Positions 41,172 through 50,094 are shown, numbered from the stretch's first letter. The stretch is DNA of 64,000 nt from Scatomonas sp963930955 (GCA_963930955.1 OZ006967.1:2418001-2482000); one strand, 5' to 3'. Notes: a model not told the origin generated them from the sequence alone. Numbers and translations: made by a program.

Positions 41172-42244
41172 TATTTCTTTCCTCCCATCATGTCGATAAA
41201 CCGGTCAAACAGATACGCCGAATCCTGGGGACCCGGAGAAGCCTCCGGATGATACTGGACAGTGAAGATGTTTTTGCCGATGTAGCGCAGGCCCTCATTG
41301 GTGCCGTCGTTGACATTGACAAAAGCCGGCTCCGCCACTTTGGGATCCAGGGTAGCGGTGTCCACCACGTAGCCATGGTTCTGCGAGGTAATGTAGACCC
41401 GGCCGGTGGCCAGATCTTTCACCGGATGGTTTCCGCCCCGGTGGCCGTATTTCAGCTTTTTCGTATCCGCTCCCGTAGCCAGGGCCATAAGCTGGTGTCC
41501 CAGGCAGATGGCAAAGATGGGCACATCGGAATCGTACAGTTTTCTTACTTCTTTAATGATGTCTCCGCAGTCCTTGGGATCCCCTGGGCCATTGGAGAGC
41601 ATGATGCCGTCAGGTCTTGCGGCCAGGATCTCCTCCGCCGGAGTCTGCGCCGGGTACACCGTCACCTGGCAGCCTCTCTTGTTCAGGGACGCGGGAATAT
41701 TTTTCTTGACCCCGAAATCCATCAGGGCCACTTTATAGCCGTTTCCCTTCCATTTCACCGGCTCGGAGCAGGTTACCTTCTCCACCACCTTGCCGGTCCG
41801 GTAAGCCTTTAGTCTGGGCAGGATCTCCTGCAGGTCGTAATTCTCATTGGTGGTAATCATGCCGTTCATGGTGCCCTCTTCCCGGAGGATCCTGGTGAGA
41901 GCCCGGGTATCGATGCCGGCAATACCGGGAATATCAAATCGTTTCAGGAAGTTCTGAATGGTGTCCTGGCTCCGGAAGTTGCTGGGCATCCGGGAAAGTT
42001 CCCGAACAATGTAGCCCTCCGGCCAGGGACGCAGGGATTCCTGATCCTCGTAACAGATTCCATAATTTCCTATCAGGGGGTAAGTCATACAGACAGCCTG
42101 TCCGGCATAAGACGGGTCGGTTAAGACCTCCAGGTAACCAGTCATTGAAGTGTTAAAGACGATCTCACTGATAATTTCCTTCCGCGAACCGATGCTGGTT
42201 CCGGTGAAAACATGGCCGTCTTCCAAAATCAGAAAAGCTTTCAT
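41171..42244 (-). CDS. carA: Carbamoyl-phosphate synthase, small (glutaminase) subunit
   Basis: 357 residues. The glutaminase triad is C247 (FAICLGHQ), H332 and E334 (YHPEASPGP). The frame runs on upstream through a tandem repeat (giving SPRVRVPKGPHC twice), but the real start is MKAFLILEDG: AAGGAGCG lies just before it and the sequence matches CarA from there. Upstream lies an unusual region of repeats and a palindrome that would be part of the mRNA leader. Confidence 0.96.
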   Translation of the reverse strand: MKAFLILEDGHVFTGTSIGSRKEIISEIVFNTSMTGYLEVLTDPSYAGQAVCMTYPLIGNYGICYEDQESLRPWPEGYIVRELSRMPSNFRSQDTIQNFLKRFDIPGIAGIDTRALTRILREEGTMNGMITTNENYDLQEILPRLKAYRTGKVVEKVTCSEPVKWKGNGYKVALMDFGVKKNIPASLNKRGCQVTVYPAQTPAEEILAARPDGIMLSNGPGDPKDCGDIIKEVRKLYDSDVPIFAICLGHQLMALATGADTKKLKYGHRGGNHPVKDLATGRVYITSQNHGYVVDTATLDPKVAEPAFVNVNDGTNEGLRYIGKNIFTVQYHPEASPGPQDSAYLFDRFIDMMGGKK

Positions 42245-42315
42245 ATTCGCTCCTTGTCCTTTCCTTGTTTGCCCCTGTGTTTTTGCTTCCTGGGCGCGCA
42301 GGCCGCCTTCGGCTC

Positions 42316-42426
42316 CCTCCGCCGTGCAGTGCGGCCCCTTCGGGACCCGCACTCGCGGGCTTCGCCTCCGGCTTTCCTCCGCCGTGCAGTGCGGCCCCTT
42401 CGGGACCCGCACTCGCGGGCTTCGCC
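42316..42426. repeat. Exact 51-bp direct repeat (period 60) in the carA leader
   Basis: Two copies (42316-42366 and 42376-42426) are identical over 51 bases. Each contains overlapping hairpins, among them GTGCGG...CCGCAC around CCCTTCGGG, a UUCG-type tetraloop on the plus-strand RNA. Both would be transcribed as part of the carAB leader. No ribosome site or family match suggests they are coding. Confidence 0.9.
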
Positions 42427-42430
42427 CTAT

Positions 42431-42494
42431 ATCCAAAAGCAGGGGCAGTTCAGCTTAAATGCGAGCATTTGCTGGACTGCCCCTGCTTTTGGAT
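42431..42494. repeat. 64-bp near-perfect palindrome in the carA leader
   Basis: A 19-base outer arm (ATCCAAAAGCAGGGGCAGT) is perfectly mirrored, and pairing goes on through CAGC...GCTG to AAATGC/GCATTT with a small bulge. Neither strand has a T tract after it, so it is not a simple terminator. It abuts the tandem repeat and may belong to the same repeat family. Confidence 0.85.
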
Positions 42495-42516
42495 GCACGG
42501 CTCATTGCCTACGCGC

Positions 42517-42597
42517 AAAAAAAAAGAGAAACAGTCCTCTTTTGTTTTTTCAAAGTTTACCACAATCGATATGGGTTTTCAACTGTTTCTCTTTTTT
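42517..42597 (-). promoter_or_regulatory. carAB promoter lying inside a terminator-like inverted repeat
   Basis: AAAAAAGAGAAACAGT (42520-42535) and its exact complement (42582-42597) flank 46 bases. On the minus strand the second arm is followed by nine T, so a transcript coming from the flippase gene could end here. Within the loop are TTGAAA (42577-42582) and TAAACT (42554-42559), 17 bases apart, a good promoter for carAB. RNA started there lacks the first arm and would read through. Confidence 0.7.
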
Positions 42598-42698
42598 AAT
42601 TTTTGATTTTCCCTCTGAAAACCGGGTTCTGTTTTTTGCTTTAATCGGCAGGCAGGGACGGACGCTTTCTCTTATCCGATAAAATACGGCTGGTCTTT

Positions 42699-44318
42699 TT
42701 ACCGATAAATCCGAAGCATCCGCAGGACCTTCACCAGTTTGCCTCCCATGGGGAATTTTCTCATTTCTTCCTCAGAGGTTCTGGTTACCACCACATAAAG
42801 GATCAGATAGACCACCACCGCTATAAGAATGGAGATCACCAGCCCGATAAAGGGTCTGCGGGTTGCCAGAAACAATCCCTGGTAAATGGCAAAGGCCGCC
42901 GCACCCATACCCGCGGAAGCCGCAAGAGGCTGCAGATATGTTTTTTTCCATTCATTTTTATGACCCAGAAATTTCCGGATGGAAATTCCGTTTAAAACAC
43001 AGATGATCACGGAGAAAAGGATGTTGGCGATCATCACCGCGTAAATATCCAGTTCCGGGAACAGAAGCAGCAGGACCGTCAGGATCACCAGGTTCAGTCC
43101 CAGAGAGATTCCCGCGTTGATCAGGGCCCATTTCTGCTCTCCAATGGACTGGAGCACGCTGCTGGTAATGGTGGCCAGAGCCGAAAAGATCACATAGGCG
43201 GCTCCTGTCAGAAGCAGTCTCTCCGCCAGTTCCGTGGAAGCCGGGAAGAGAACCCCCATGACCGGATGAGCCAGAACGGTCAGTCCCACTGTAGCGGGAA
43301 TGCAGATAAACATGGTAAGCCGGATGGTCTGATTGATCTTGCCGCTGGCTTCCTGTTTCTGATTCATGGCATAACAGCCGGATACCTCCGGCATCATAGC
43401 CGAGGCGCTGGCGGAGGCCATGGCCAGAGGAATGTTGATAATGGGTACATAGTAGTTGCTGAACTCTCCGTAGGCGGCGGAGATCAGATCTCCGTTGATC
43501 CCGTGCCAGCCCTGGACGCTGGAATAAATGTAGCTGTCCAGATAGGTGCTGGCGTTATTAATAAAGGTAGTAAAGATAATCGGCGTCATCAGGAAGAAAA
43601 TGATCTTGAATACGCCTCCGTAAGTCTCTACCCGCTGATTCCGGTCACGGCCCTGCTGTTTCTTCAGTACCTTTCGGTTGATCAAATATACAAAGAGCAT
43701 AAAGGCCAGCCCTGTGACCACGCCGGCTCCGGTTCCCAGGGTGCCTCCTACCGCTCCGTAGACTGCCTCCTGCCCTGCCGGGGCAAAGCTGTTCACCAGG
43801 ATCACCGCTGCCGCGATACTCACCACCGCATTCATGATCTGCTCCGCAATCTGGGAGATGGAGGTGGGCGTCATATTCTGATGGGCCTGGAAATAGCCCC
43901 GGAACACTCCCAGCACGGCGGAAAGGAAGATCGTAGGGGCCAGCACCTGCAGAGCCGGCACCGCGTTCTGCTGGTTCATGGGCAGCAGGTATTTTCCAAA
44001 GAAAAAGGTAAAGACCGCCGTGGCTCCCCCTACCAGCATGGCGTAGAATAAAGCGCCCCGGAAGACCTTGTGGGCATTCCGGTACTGTTTCAGGGCCAGA
44101 CGCTCAGACACGATCTTGGACACCGCCATGGGAATGCTGTAGGAAGAGATCAGCAGCAGGATGGAATACAGATTGCTGGCATAGCCGTAGTAGCCCAGTC
44201 CCACGCTCCCCAGGACTTCTCCCAGAGGACGCCGGTAGATCAGACCGATGATCCGGGAAATGATGGACGCAACCATCAAAATAGAGGCATTTTTTATTAA
44301 GGAATTTTTCTTTCCCAT
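42699..44318 (-). CDS. SpoVB/MurJ-type lipid flippase (polysaccharide biosynthesis family)
   Basis: 539 residues, about 14 membrane segments of the MOP/MVF superfamily. The opening (SLIKNASILMVASIISRIIGLIYRRPLGEVLG) is typical of SpoVB and the YtgP/MurJ-like proteins of Firmicutes. These move lipid-linked wall precursors outward; whether this one serves vegetative growth or the spore cortex cannot be told. The ATG used is 7 bases after AAGGAG; another lies two codons earlier. Confidence 0.88.
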   Translation of the reverse strand: MGKKNSLIKNASILMVASIISRIIGLIYRRPLGEVLGSVGLGYYGYASNLYSILLLISSYSIPMAVSKIVSERLALKQYRNAHKVFRGALFYAMLVGGATAVFTFFFGKYLLPMNQQNAVPALQVLAPTIFLSAVLGVFRGYFQAHQNMTPTSISQIAEQIMNAVVSIAAAVILVNSFAPAGQEAVYGAVGGTLGTGAGVVTGLAFMLFVYLINRKVLKKQQGRDRNQRVETYGGVFKIIFFLMTPIIFTTFINNASTYLDSYIYSSVQGWHGINGDLISAAYGEFSNYYVPIINIPLAMASASASAMMPEVSGCYAMNQKQEASGKINQTIRLTMFICIPATVGLTVLAHPVMGVLFPASTELAERLLLTGAAYVIFSALATITSSVLQSIGEQKWALINAGISLGLNLVILTVLLLLFPELDIYAVMIANILFSVIICVLNGISIRKFLGHKNEWKKTYLQPLAASAGMGAAAFAIYQGLFLATRRPFIGLVISILIAVVVYLILYVVVTRTSEEEMRKFPMGGKLVKVLRMLRIYR

Positions 44319-44366
44319 AATCATTCTCCTTCAGCGGGCTGTCCCCGCTTGTATTCTTCAGGCTTC

Positions 44367-45041
44367 TCAGATATTTTCAATCTGCCAGTCAATGGGCTCC
44401 AGGCCGTTTTGCCGCAGGTATGCATTGGTCCGGGAAAAAGGCCGGCTGCCGAAAAACCCCCGAAAAGCCGACAGGGGGCTGGGATGGGGGGCTTCCAGCA
44501 CCAGGTGGGCCGGATTGTGGATCATGGCTTTTTTTGACTGGGCCGGGCGGCCCCAGAGAATAAAGACCAGGGGTCTCTCCTGCTCCGCCAGCACCCGGAT
44601 GGCCGCGTCCGTAAACTCCTCCCAGCCTATATCCCGGTGGGAATTGGCCTGGTGGGCCCGGACGGTCAGCACCGTGTTCAGCAGCAGGACTCCCTGCCTG
44701 GCCCATTTTTCCAGACAGCCGTTATTGGGAATATAGCACCCCAGATCCTCCTCCAGCTCCTTGTAAATGTTCACCAGAGAAGGCGGTATTTCTACTCCCG
44801 GCCGGACAGAAAAGCACAGGCCCTGGGCCTGGCCTTCCCCGTGGTAGGGATCCTGGCCCAGGATCACCACCTTCACCTGTTCCAGCGGGGTGAAGTGAAA
44901 GGCGTTAAAAATCTCCTCCGCAGGGGGATAGATCCGGTGGGTCCGGTACTCTTCCCCTACTTTTTCGAATAATTTTTTATAGTAAGGTTTTTTAAATTCT
45001 CCTGCCAGGGCTTTTGCCCAGGCTCCGCTGATGGGCGGCAT
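44367..45041 (-). CDS. ung: Uracil-DNA glycosylase (family 1)
   Basis: Removes uracil from DNA; 224 residues. The water-activating aspartate is D64 in GQDPYHG, and the Leu loop is HPSPLSAFRGFFGSRPFS with the conserved histidine. GAGGAGGAAG precedes the ATG. It lies 25 bases after hisF and before the flippase gene, perhaps in one transcript. Confidence 0.97.
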   Translation of the reverse strand: MPPISGAWAKALAGEFKKPYYKKLFEKVGEEYRTHRIYPPAEEIFNAFHFTPLEQVKVVILGQDPYHGEGQAQGLCFSVRPGVEIPPSLVNIYKELEEDLGCYIPNNGCLEKWARQGVLLLNTVLTVRAHQANSHRDIGWEEFTDAAIRVLAEQERPLVFILWGRPAQSKKAMIHNPAHLVLEAPHPSPLSAFRGFFGSRPFSRTNAYLRQNGLEPIDWQIENI

Positions 45042-45066
45042 GGCAGCTTCCTCCTCTTCTGTTTTC

Positions 45067-45822
45067 TCAGAGACGCACGGAAATTCCCCGGTCCCGAAGA
45101 TACTCTTTTACCTGCCGGATCTCCAGTTCCTTATAATGGAAAAGGGATGCCGCCAGGGCCGCGTCGGCGCCGCCCTCTGTAAGCGCTTCGTAAAAATGCT
45201 CCATGGTTCCCGCTCCCCCGGAGGCGATCACCGGGATCCCCACAGAATCCGCAATGGTCCTGGTCAATTCCAGATCGTATCCGGCCTTGGTTCCGTCGCA
45301 GTCCATGCTGGTCAGAAGGATCTCTCCCGCTCCCAGGCGTTCGGCCTTTACAGCCCACTCTACCGCGTCCAGACCTGTGTCGATCCTTCCCCCGTTTTTA
45401 AATACGTGGAAACGGTTTCCGCTGCGCTTGGCGTCAATGGCCACCACCACGCACTGGCTGCCGAACTTCAAAGCCGCTTGGCTGATCAGTTCCGGGTGGT
45501 TGATGGCAGCGGAATTCACGGATATTTTATCCGCCCCCTCCCGGAGAATGGCCCGGAAATCCTCCACCGTCCGGATCCCGCCTCCCACCGTAAAGGGAAT
45601 AAACACTTTTTCTGCCACCCGGCGCACCATGTCCACCACCGTGGCCCGGTTATCGCTGGAGGCAGTAATATCCAGAAACACCAGCTCGTCCGCACCTGCC
45701 TGGTCGTAGGCTCCCGCGATCTCCACCGGATCCCCCGCATCCTGCAGATTTACAAAATTCACGCCTTTTACCACCCTGCCTCCGTGGACGTCCAGGCAGG
45801 GAATGATCCTCTTGGTAAACAT
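45067..45822 (-). CDS. hisF: Imidazole glycerol phosphate synthase, cyclase subunit HisF
   Basis: 251 residues, (beta/alpha)8 barrel. The catalytic aspartates D11 and D130 are present. With HisH it turns PRFAR and glutamine-derived ammonia into IGP and AICAR in histidine synthesis. It starts 3 bases after hisH. The rest of the his pathway is not in this window. Confidence 0.97.
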   Translation of the reverse strand: MFTKRIIPCLDVHGGRVVKGVNFVNLQDAGDPVEIAGAYDQAGADELVFLDITASSDNRATVVDMVRRVAEKVFIPFTVGGGIRTVEDFRAILREGADKISVNSAAINHPELISQAALKFGSQCVVVAIDAKRSGNRFHVFKNGGRIDTGLDAVEWAVKAERLGAGEILLTSMDCDGTKAGYDLELTRTIADSVGIPVIASGGAGTMEHFYEALTEGGADAALAASLFHYKELEIRQVKEYLRDRGISVRL

Positions 45823-45825
45823 CTG

Positions 45826-46443
45826 TTACTCCCCCTTTCCCAGATCCACAAAATTCTTCAGGATCTTCAGTCCTACCCGGGAACTCTTCTCCGGATGGAA
45901 CTGGCAGGCAAAGATGTTCCCCTTCTCCACAGAGGCATGGATCTCCGTTCCGTAGAAAGCAGATGCCTTCACGATTTCTTCCTCCTCCGCCTGCAGATAG
46001 TAGGAGTGTACAAAATAAACGAAAGCTCCTTCCTCTACGCCCCGGAACAATCTTCCCTGGTTTTGCAGGCGCAGGGAATTCCATCCCATATGAGGGATCT
46101 TCAGTCCCTCTGCTGCCGGTATCTTCAGGATCTTGCCTTTCAGGATCCCCAGACCGGCAACTCCCGGAGCCTCCTGGCTTTCCTCAAACAGCAGCTGCAG
46201 CCCCAGGCAGATCCCCAGAAAAGGCGTTCCCCTTTCCGCGATCTCATGAATCACCGGAACCAGGCCGAACCGCTCCAGATTGGCCATGGACTGGCCGAAG
46301 TTTCCCACTCCCGGCAGGATCACCTTCTCCGCCGCCAGCAGCTGGTCCCGGTCCCTGGTCAGCACGGCCTCCGCTCCCAGATACTGCAGGGCCTTTTCCA
46401 CGCTGCGGGTGTTCCCCGCGTCATAATCAATTAATGCGATCAT
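45826..46443 (-). CDS. hisH: Imidazole glycerol phosphate synthase, glutaminase subunit HisH
   Basis: 205-residue class I glutaminase. The nucleophile is C79 in LGICLGLQLLFE; His/Glu lie in the FHPEKS motif near the end, and PGVGNFGQSM forms the oxyanion strand. First gene of a hisH-hisF-ung(-flippase) group with a clear promoter. Confidence 0.96.
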   Translation of the reverse strand: MIALIDYDAGNTRSVEKALQYLGAEAVLTRDRDQLLAAEKVILPGVGNFGQSMANLERFGLVPVIHEIAERGTPFLGICLGLQLLFEESQEAPGVAGLGILKGKILKIPAAEGLKIPHMGWNSLRLQNQGRLFRGVEEGAFVYFVHSYYLQAEEEEIVKASAFYGTEIHASVEKGNIFACQFHPEKSSRVGLKILKNFVDLGKGE

Positions 46444-46494
46444 CTCTTAGGTTCTCCAGATTTTTTCAGTTTTTTTGTCTGCATAAGTCGTTTT

Positions 46495-47271
46495 TCATTC
46501 TAACACACTCAGGGGTGAAATGCAATTTTTCAGGATTTTCAGCGATTCCTCCCCCTGCTCTTTTTCACAGCATTCCACTGTCCAGCTCATGTCCCCTCCG
46601 GACTTTACAAGTTCCCGGATCACATCCGCCGCCGGAAGGGTGCCCATTCCCAGTCCCAGATGCTGATCTCCGGTTCCATTGTTATCATGCACGTGCACAT
46701 GCCGCACATAAGGGCCCAGCGCTCTGGCCCACTCCTTGGCCGGCGCAGGCGAATAGCAGTGGGCATGGCCCAGATCCAGACAGAGGCCGAAATCCGGATG
46801 TTCTACCCGCTCCGCCAGTTCCAGGAGCCCTGTGTATTCCGGATCGAACACATTTTCCACCAGCACCGGGATCCCGGATTTCCCCTCCAGAAACCTTTCA
46901 AAAAAATCCGCCATCCGCCTTGCCCAGCCTTCCAGATAAACCGTAGCCGGAATCCGGCCGCTGTGGAAAATGATCTTTTCCGCCCCCAGCGCCGCCGCCG
47001 CCCGGTAGGCTTCCTGGAACCGGCGGAACACCGCTTCCTGGACCAGGCTGTCATAGCTGGCGGGATTCAGATCCAGAAAAGGCCCGTGCAAAGTCAGGGA
47101 AGGCCCGCCCAGTTCCTTTACCAGTTTCTCCGCCTCCCGAAGCTGACAATCAAAATCGTCCAGGTTCACAGCCACGCTGAAACGGATCAGCTCCAGACCG
47201 GCGCCGGTGCTGTCCATGACTGCCCGCAGTTCTTCCACGGGCAATAATTCTGATATGTAAATGCCGCTCAT
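46495..47271 (-). CDS. Sugar phosphate isomerase/epimerase-like TIM barrel
   Basis: 258 residues of the xylose-isomerase-like (AP endonuclease 2) fold: LTLHGPFLDLNP, IIFHSGRIP, VLVENVF, GLCLDLGHAHCYS, HVHVHDNNG and WTVECCEKE supply the usual His/Glu/Asp metal ligands. The substrate is unknown. The frame is open to 47394, but a TATACT at 47345 would start the RNA inside that extension. I therefore use MSGIYISE, with AGGAG 11 bases ahead; this start is less certain than most. It lies just downstream of the LacI-type gene's terminator. Confidence 0.8.
   Translation of the reverse strand: MSGIYISELLPVEELRAVMDSTGAGLELIRFSVAVNLDDFDCQLREAEKLVKELGGPSLTLHGPFLDLNPASYDSLVQEAVFRRFQEAYRAAAALGAEKIIFHSGRIPATVYLEGWARRMADFFERFLEGKSGIPVLVENVFDPEYTGLLELAERVEHPDFGLCLDLGHAHCYSPAPAKEWARALGPYVRHVHVHDNNGTGDQHLGLGMGTLPAADVIRELVKSGGDMSWTVECCEKEQGEESLKILKNCISPLSVLE
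46497..46525 (-). promoter_or_regulatory. hisH promoter
   Basis: TTGCAT (46520-46525) and TAGAAT (46497-46502), 17 bases apart on the minus strand. The promoter lies within the last codons of the upstream TIM-barrel gene. No T-box is seen in the short leader. Confidence 0.75.
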
Positions 47272-47376
47272 CTCTTCCGCATCTCCTGCTATTTTGTTTC
47301 GGATGCCGGAGACAACCCAGTCCGCCCCTGACATCTGTCTTTTAAGTATACCATAGATTTCCGGACCGGAAAACGA

Positions 47377-47406
47377 AAAGACCGGGAATCCCATCCCCGG
47401 TCTTTT
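47377..47406 (-). terminator. Terminator of the sugar operon
   Basis: AAGACCGGG/CCCGGTCTT hairpin with minus-strand TTCGTTTTC after it, directly beyond the stop codon of the LacI-type gene. Confidence 0.85.
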
Positions 47407-47408
47407 TC

Positions 47409-49679
47409 TCAGGCAAAAAGCCTCTGTATTTTTTTCTGTCCGCTGGTCAGCAGGGCGGCTATCTTGTCGGGCCGGGCCTGCATTTCCTCGAAGATTTCCT
47501 TCAGTACCTCCTCCAGTTCCCGGGGTTTGACCATCTTCTGCTTTCCCTTATAGGGATAGATCCGGGACCGGCAGCTGTCCTGCCCCGTCTTCGTCAGATT
47601 CAGCCATGGATACAGCTTCAGCAGATCATGGTTCTTGTAGGGATACAGACTGGCTGACTGCCCGGAAAGGATCGTCAGGTAATAGCTGTTTTCCCGCCGG
47701 CTGATCCAGTCAAAGAACCGGCAGATCGCCTCCTCTTTCTCCGTTTTTGGATGAACTCCCAGATTCCATCCCACATTGGCCGGGTTCTGTCCGGGCACCT
47801 GGCTGTAGCCGATCCGGGTAACAATATCCGAGTGAACCCCCAGCTCGATCTGGGCCGCGTACTCGCTGAAAGAAATGATCATGGCCACGTTGCCGCTTCC
47901 GAAATCCTGGAAAACCATATCGCTGGTGGTGTCCGTAGGTTTATGAGAAATATAGCGCATGGTTTCCAGTATATTCTGAAAGCCCCGGATGTTCTGAGGC
48001 GTGTTCAGCAGCAGTCTTCCGTTTTCGTCCAGGAGACCGCCGCCAAATCCCCAGAGCCGGATCAGGATCTCCAGCGTAAGATTTTCCTGGAGCTTTCCCT
48101 CAATGGCCGTGCCGTAAAGGGTGGGGGAGTCCGGATTGTACTGCCGGGTAAAGAACCGGGCGATGCCGTTGTACTCCGTCCAGGTTTTCGGGGGCCGCAG
48201 GGGCAGATGATGATGCTTCTGAAACTCTCTCTGAATCTCCGGAGTCTCAAACAAATCCTTCCGGTAAAACAAAAGCTGGGTTCCTCCGATAATGGGGATT
48301 CCGTAACATTTGTCGTGATAGTAGCAGTTCGCCATGTTCTTTTTCATGAACCGGCTTTCTATATCCGGAATGGTTTCCAGAAGTTCTCCGATATTCTTTA
48401 AAGCCCTGGCATGGGACAGATAGCGGAGCCAGGATACGTCGTAAAGGCAGATATCATACCCCGGGTCATCGCTTTTCGCCTCCTGGGTGATCCGGTCAAA
48501 AAGCTCCCGGACCGTAACGCAGCGCTCAAAATCCACCTGGATCCCTGTCTTCAGCGTAAAATTTTTTGAAAGAAGCTCCAGGGCGTCCGTGGTGTTCAGG
48601 GCATAGGGAGTCACCAGTACCTTCAGAACATCTTTCCTGGCCGCAGCCGGGCGGGGAACGATCTTCGGCGCCGGTTCCGGGATCTCCAGCCAGGAGTCCT
48701 CCAGATTATCGTCCAGAAGGTGGTATTCCTTCTGAAACAGACCGGGGCTTTCCATTTCCTTCATCAGCAGCCGGGTGCACTGCTCTCCCATGGCGTAAGC
48801 AGAACGGAAGGTGTGCAGGATGCCCGGATAAAAATTAGAGCGGTTCCAGGTTTCTTCACCCAGGGTTACCATGCAGATATCGTCCGGCGCTTTAAACCCG
48901 TAAATATAAAAAGCCTCCATGACCCCCTTCAGCACTGCGTCTGAAGCTGTGATCACCGCCTGGGGCGGGTTCTTTACCAGCCGCTTCATGGTCTCCCCGA
49001 AGGCGCTCTCCTTGGAAGAATCCGTATAGACAATGAGCCGGGCATCGCACTCAATGCCGGACTTCCGGTAGGCTTCCATGTAGCCCTGCACCGCGCTCTG
49101 GGCCGGACGGTAGCGCCAGGGTCCCAGGGCCAGGGCAATCCGCCTGTAGCCCTTTTCCAGCAGCTTTTTCGTAAGATAAAAGTAGGTCTTATGGTTGTCA
49201 AAGGCCAATAGATTTACGTCCAGGGTTTCCGGACAGTGCTCGATGAATACGTTGGCGACTTTCCGCTCCAGAAGATTTTTCCGGAAGTATTCCGTATTAT
49301 CCGGCTGGCAGGTATCAATGATGATGCCCTTAACATTTTTTCCGATAAAATCATTGATGATCTTCTGCTCCATTTTAGGAGAATCGTAGGTAAAGGCCAC
49401 TGTCACAGAATAGTTCTGATCCTCGGCACGGTCAACGATTCCCTTCAGGATCTCGGAGCGGTAGTAATCGTCCAGATCCTGGAAAACCACCCCGATCTCC
49501 CGGACAGATTCCTGCCGCAGGCTGCGGGCGGCGGAATTGGGAACGTAATTCAGTTCTTCGATGGCTTTCATGATCCGGCCCCGGGTCTCGTCCGATACCG
49601 GTTTGGTGCCGTTGATACAGTAGGACACCGTAGCCACGGAAACCCCTGCCCGGCTGGCCACATCTTTTAAGGTAACCAA
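47409..49679 (-). CDS. LacI-type regulator fused to a second solute-binding domain
   Basis: 756 residues, more than twice a normal LacI protein. 1-50: LacI helix-turn-helix (LKDVASRAGVSVATVSYCING). 60-335: periplasmic-binding-protein-like sensor as in LacI/PurR. About 350-365: Pro-rich linker. 365-725: an extracellular-solute-binding (SBP_bac_1) domain with ITQEAKSDDPGYDICLYDVSWL, YGIPIIGGTQLLFYRKDLF and VPGQNPANVGWNLGV, but no signal peptide, so it stays in the cytoplasm. The protein could sense two ligands. The start is TTG with AAAGGAG six bases ahead. It is the last gene of the ABC sugar operon it probably controls. Confidence 0.88.
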   Translation of the reverse strand: MVTLKDVASRAGVSVATVSYCINGTKPVSDETRGRIMKAIEELNYVPNSAARSLRQESVREIGVVFQDLDDYYRSEILKGIVDRAEDQNYSVTVAFTYDSPKMEQKIINDFIGKNVKGIIIDTCQPDNTEYFRKNLLERKVANVFIEHCPETLDVNLLAFDNHKTYFYLTKKLLEKGYRRIALALGPWRYRPAQSAVQGYMEAYRKSGIECDARLIVYTDSSKESAFGETMKRLVKNPPQAVITASDAVLKGVMEAFYIYGFKAPDDICMVTLGEETWNRSNFYPGILHTFRSAYAMGEQCTRLLMKEMESPGLFQKEYHLLDDNLEDSWLEIPEPAPKIVPRPAAARKDVLKVLVTPYALNTTDALELLSKNFTLKTGIQVDFERCVTVRELFDRITQEAKSDDPGYDICLYDVSWLRYLSHARALKNIGELLETIPDIESRFMKKNMANCYYHDKCYGIPIIGGTQLLFYRKDLFETPEIQREFQKHHHLPLRPPKTWTEYNGIARFFTRQYNPDSPTLYGTAIEGKLQENLTLEILIRLWGFGGGLLDENGRLLLNTPQNIRGFQNILETMRYISHKPTDTTSDMVFQDFGSGNVAMIISFSEYAAQIELGVHSDIVTRIGYSQVPGQNPANVGWNLGVHPKTEKEEAICRFFDWISRRENSYYLTILSGQSASLYPYKNHDLLKLYPWLNLTKTGQDSCRSRIYPYKGKQKMVKPRELEEVLKEIFEEMQARPDKIAALLTSGQKKIQRLFA

Positions 49680-49690
49680 TGGCTGCTCCT

Positions 49691-50017
49691 TTAGTCCAGA
49701 TGATAGATTTCTTCCATATCAGACCAGAACTCGCCCTCCGCCCGGTCCTCCAGAGGCTGCATCAGAGGCTTTACCAGATCCCACCACTGCTGGGTTACCG
49801 GATCCGCCGCCATCTTGGCCATATCCGCCTCATAGTCGTCTCCATCGTATTCCATGTAGGTAAAAAGATAATCTCCCCGGGAATAAATGGAATAATTTTT
49901 CAGGTGACACTCCTTGATCATTTCGTTAACGCCCGGAAGGGGATTGGCGTGGTAAGCCTTATACTGTTCCAGTCCCTCGGGTTTTACTTTGATCACCTGT
50001 CCAAATCTGCGCACCAT
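49691..50017 (-). CDS. L-rhamnose mutarotase-like protein (RhaM family)
   Basis: 108 residues, the RhaM length. It follows the family along its length: a histidine (H23) at the place of the RhaM catalytic His22, NYSIY for NYAIY, QQWWDLVKPLM for QRWWKYMTDVM, and a C-terminal EIYHLD. RhaM interconverts the anomers of L-rhamnose; relatives act on other 6-deoxy or aldose sugars. It lies between the UroD-like gene and the LacI-type regulator. Confidence 0.88.
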   Translation of the reverse strand: MVRRFGQVIKVKPEGLEQYKAYHANPLPGVNEMIKECHLKNYSIYSRGDYLFTYMEYDGDDYEADMAKMAADPVTQQWWDLVKPLMQPLEDRAEGEFWSDMEEIYHLD

Positions 50018-50094
50018 ACTGTTTTCCTCCTTTTAAAAAGCAGGCCCTCCAGGGCCCGGCAGCTGCCGGAACCGGGAGGGCCCAAACTTATGTC

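Noticed and set aside
38118..41252. A 1044-codon open frame on the plus strand opposite carB
   Set aside because: It is an exact antisense shadow of carB, caused by GC-rich third positions. The translation is His/Gly/Leu-rich without any domain, and there is no ribosome site.
42245..42436. N-terminal extension of carA through the tandem repeat
   Set aside because: The added residues repeat SPRVRVPKGPHC and do not match CarA; the ribosome site and family match both begin at MKAFLILEDG.
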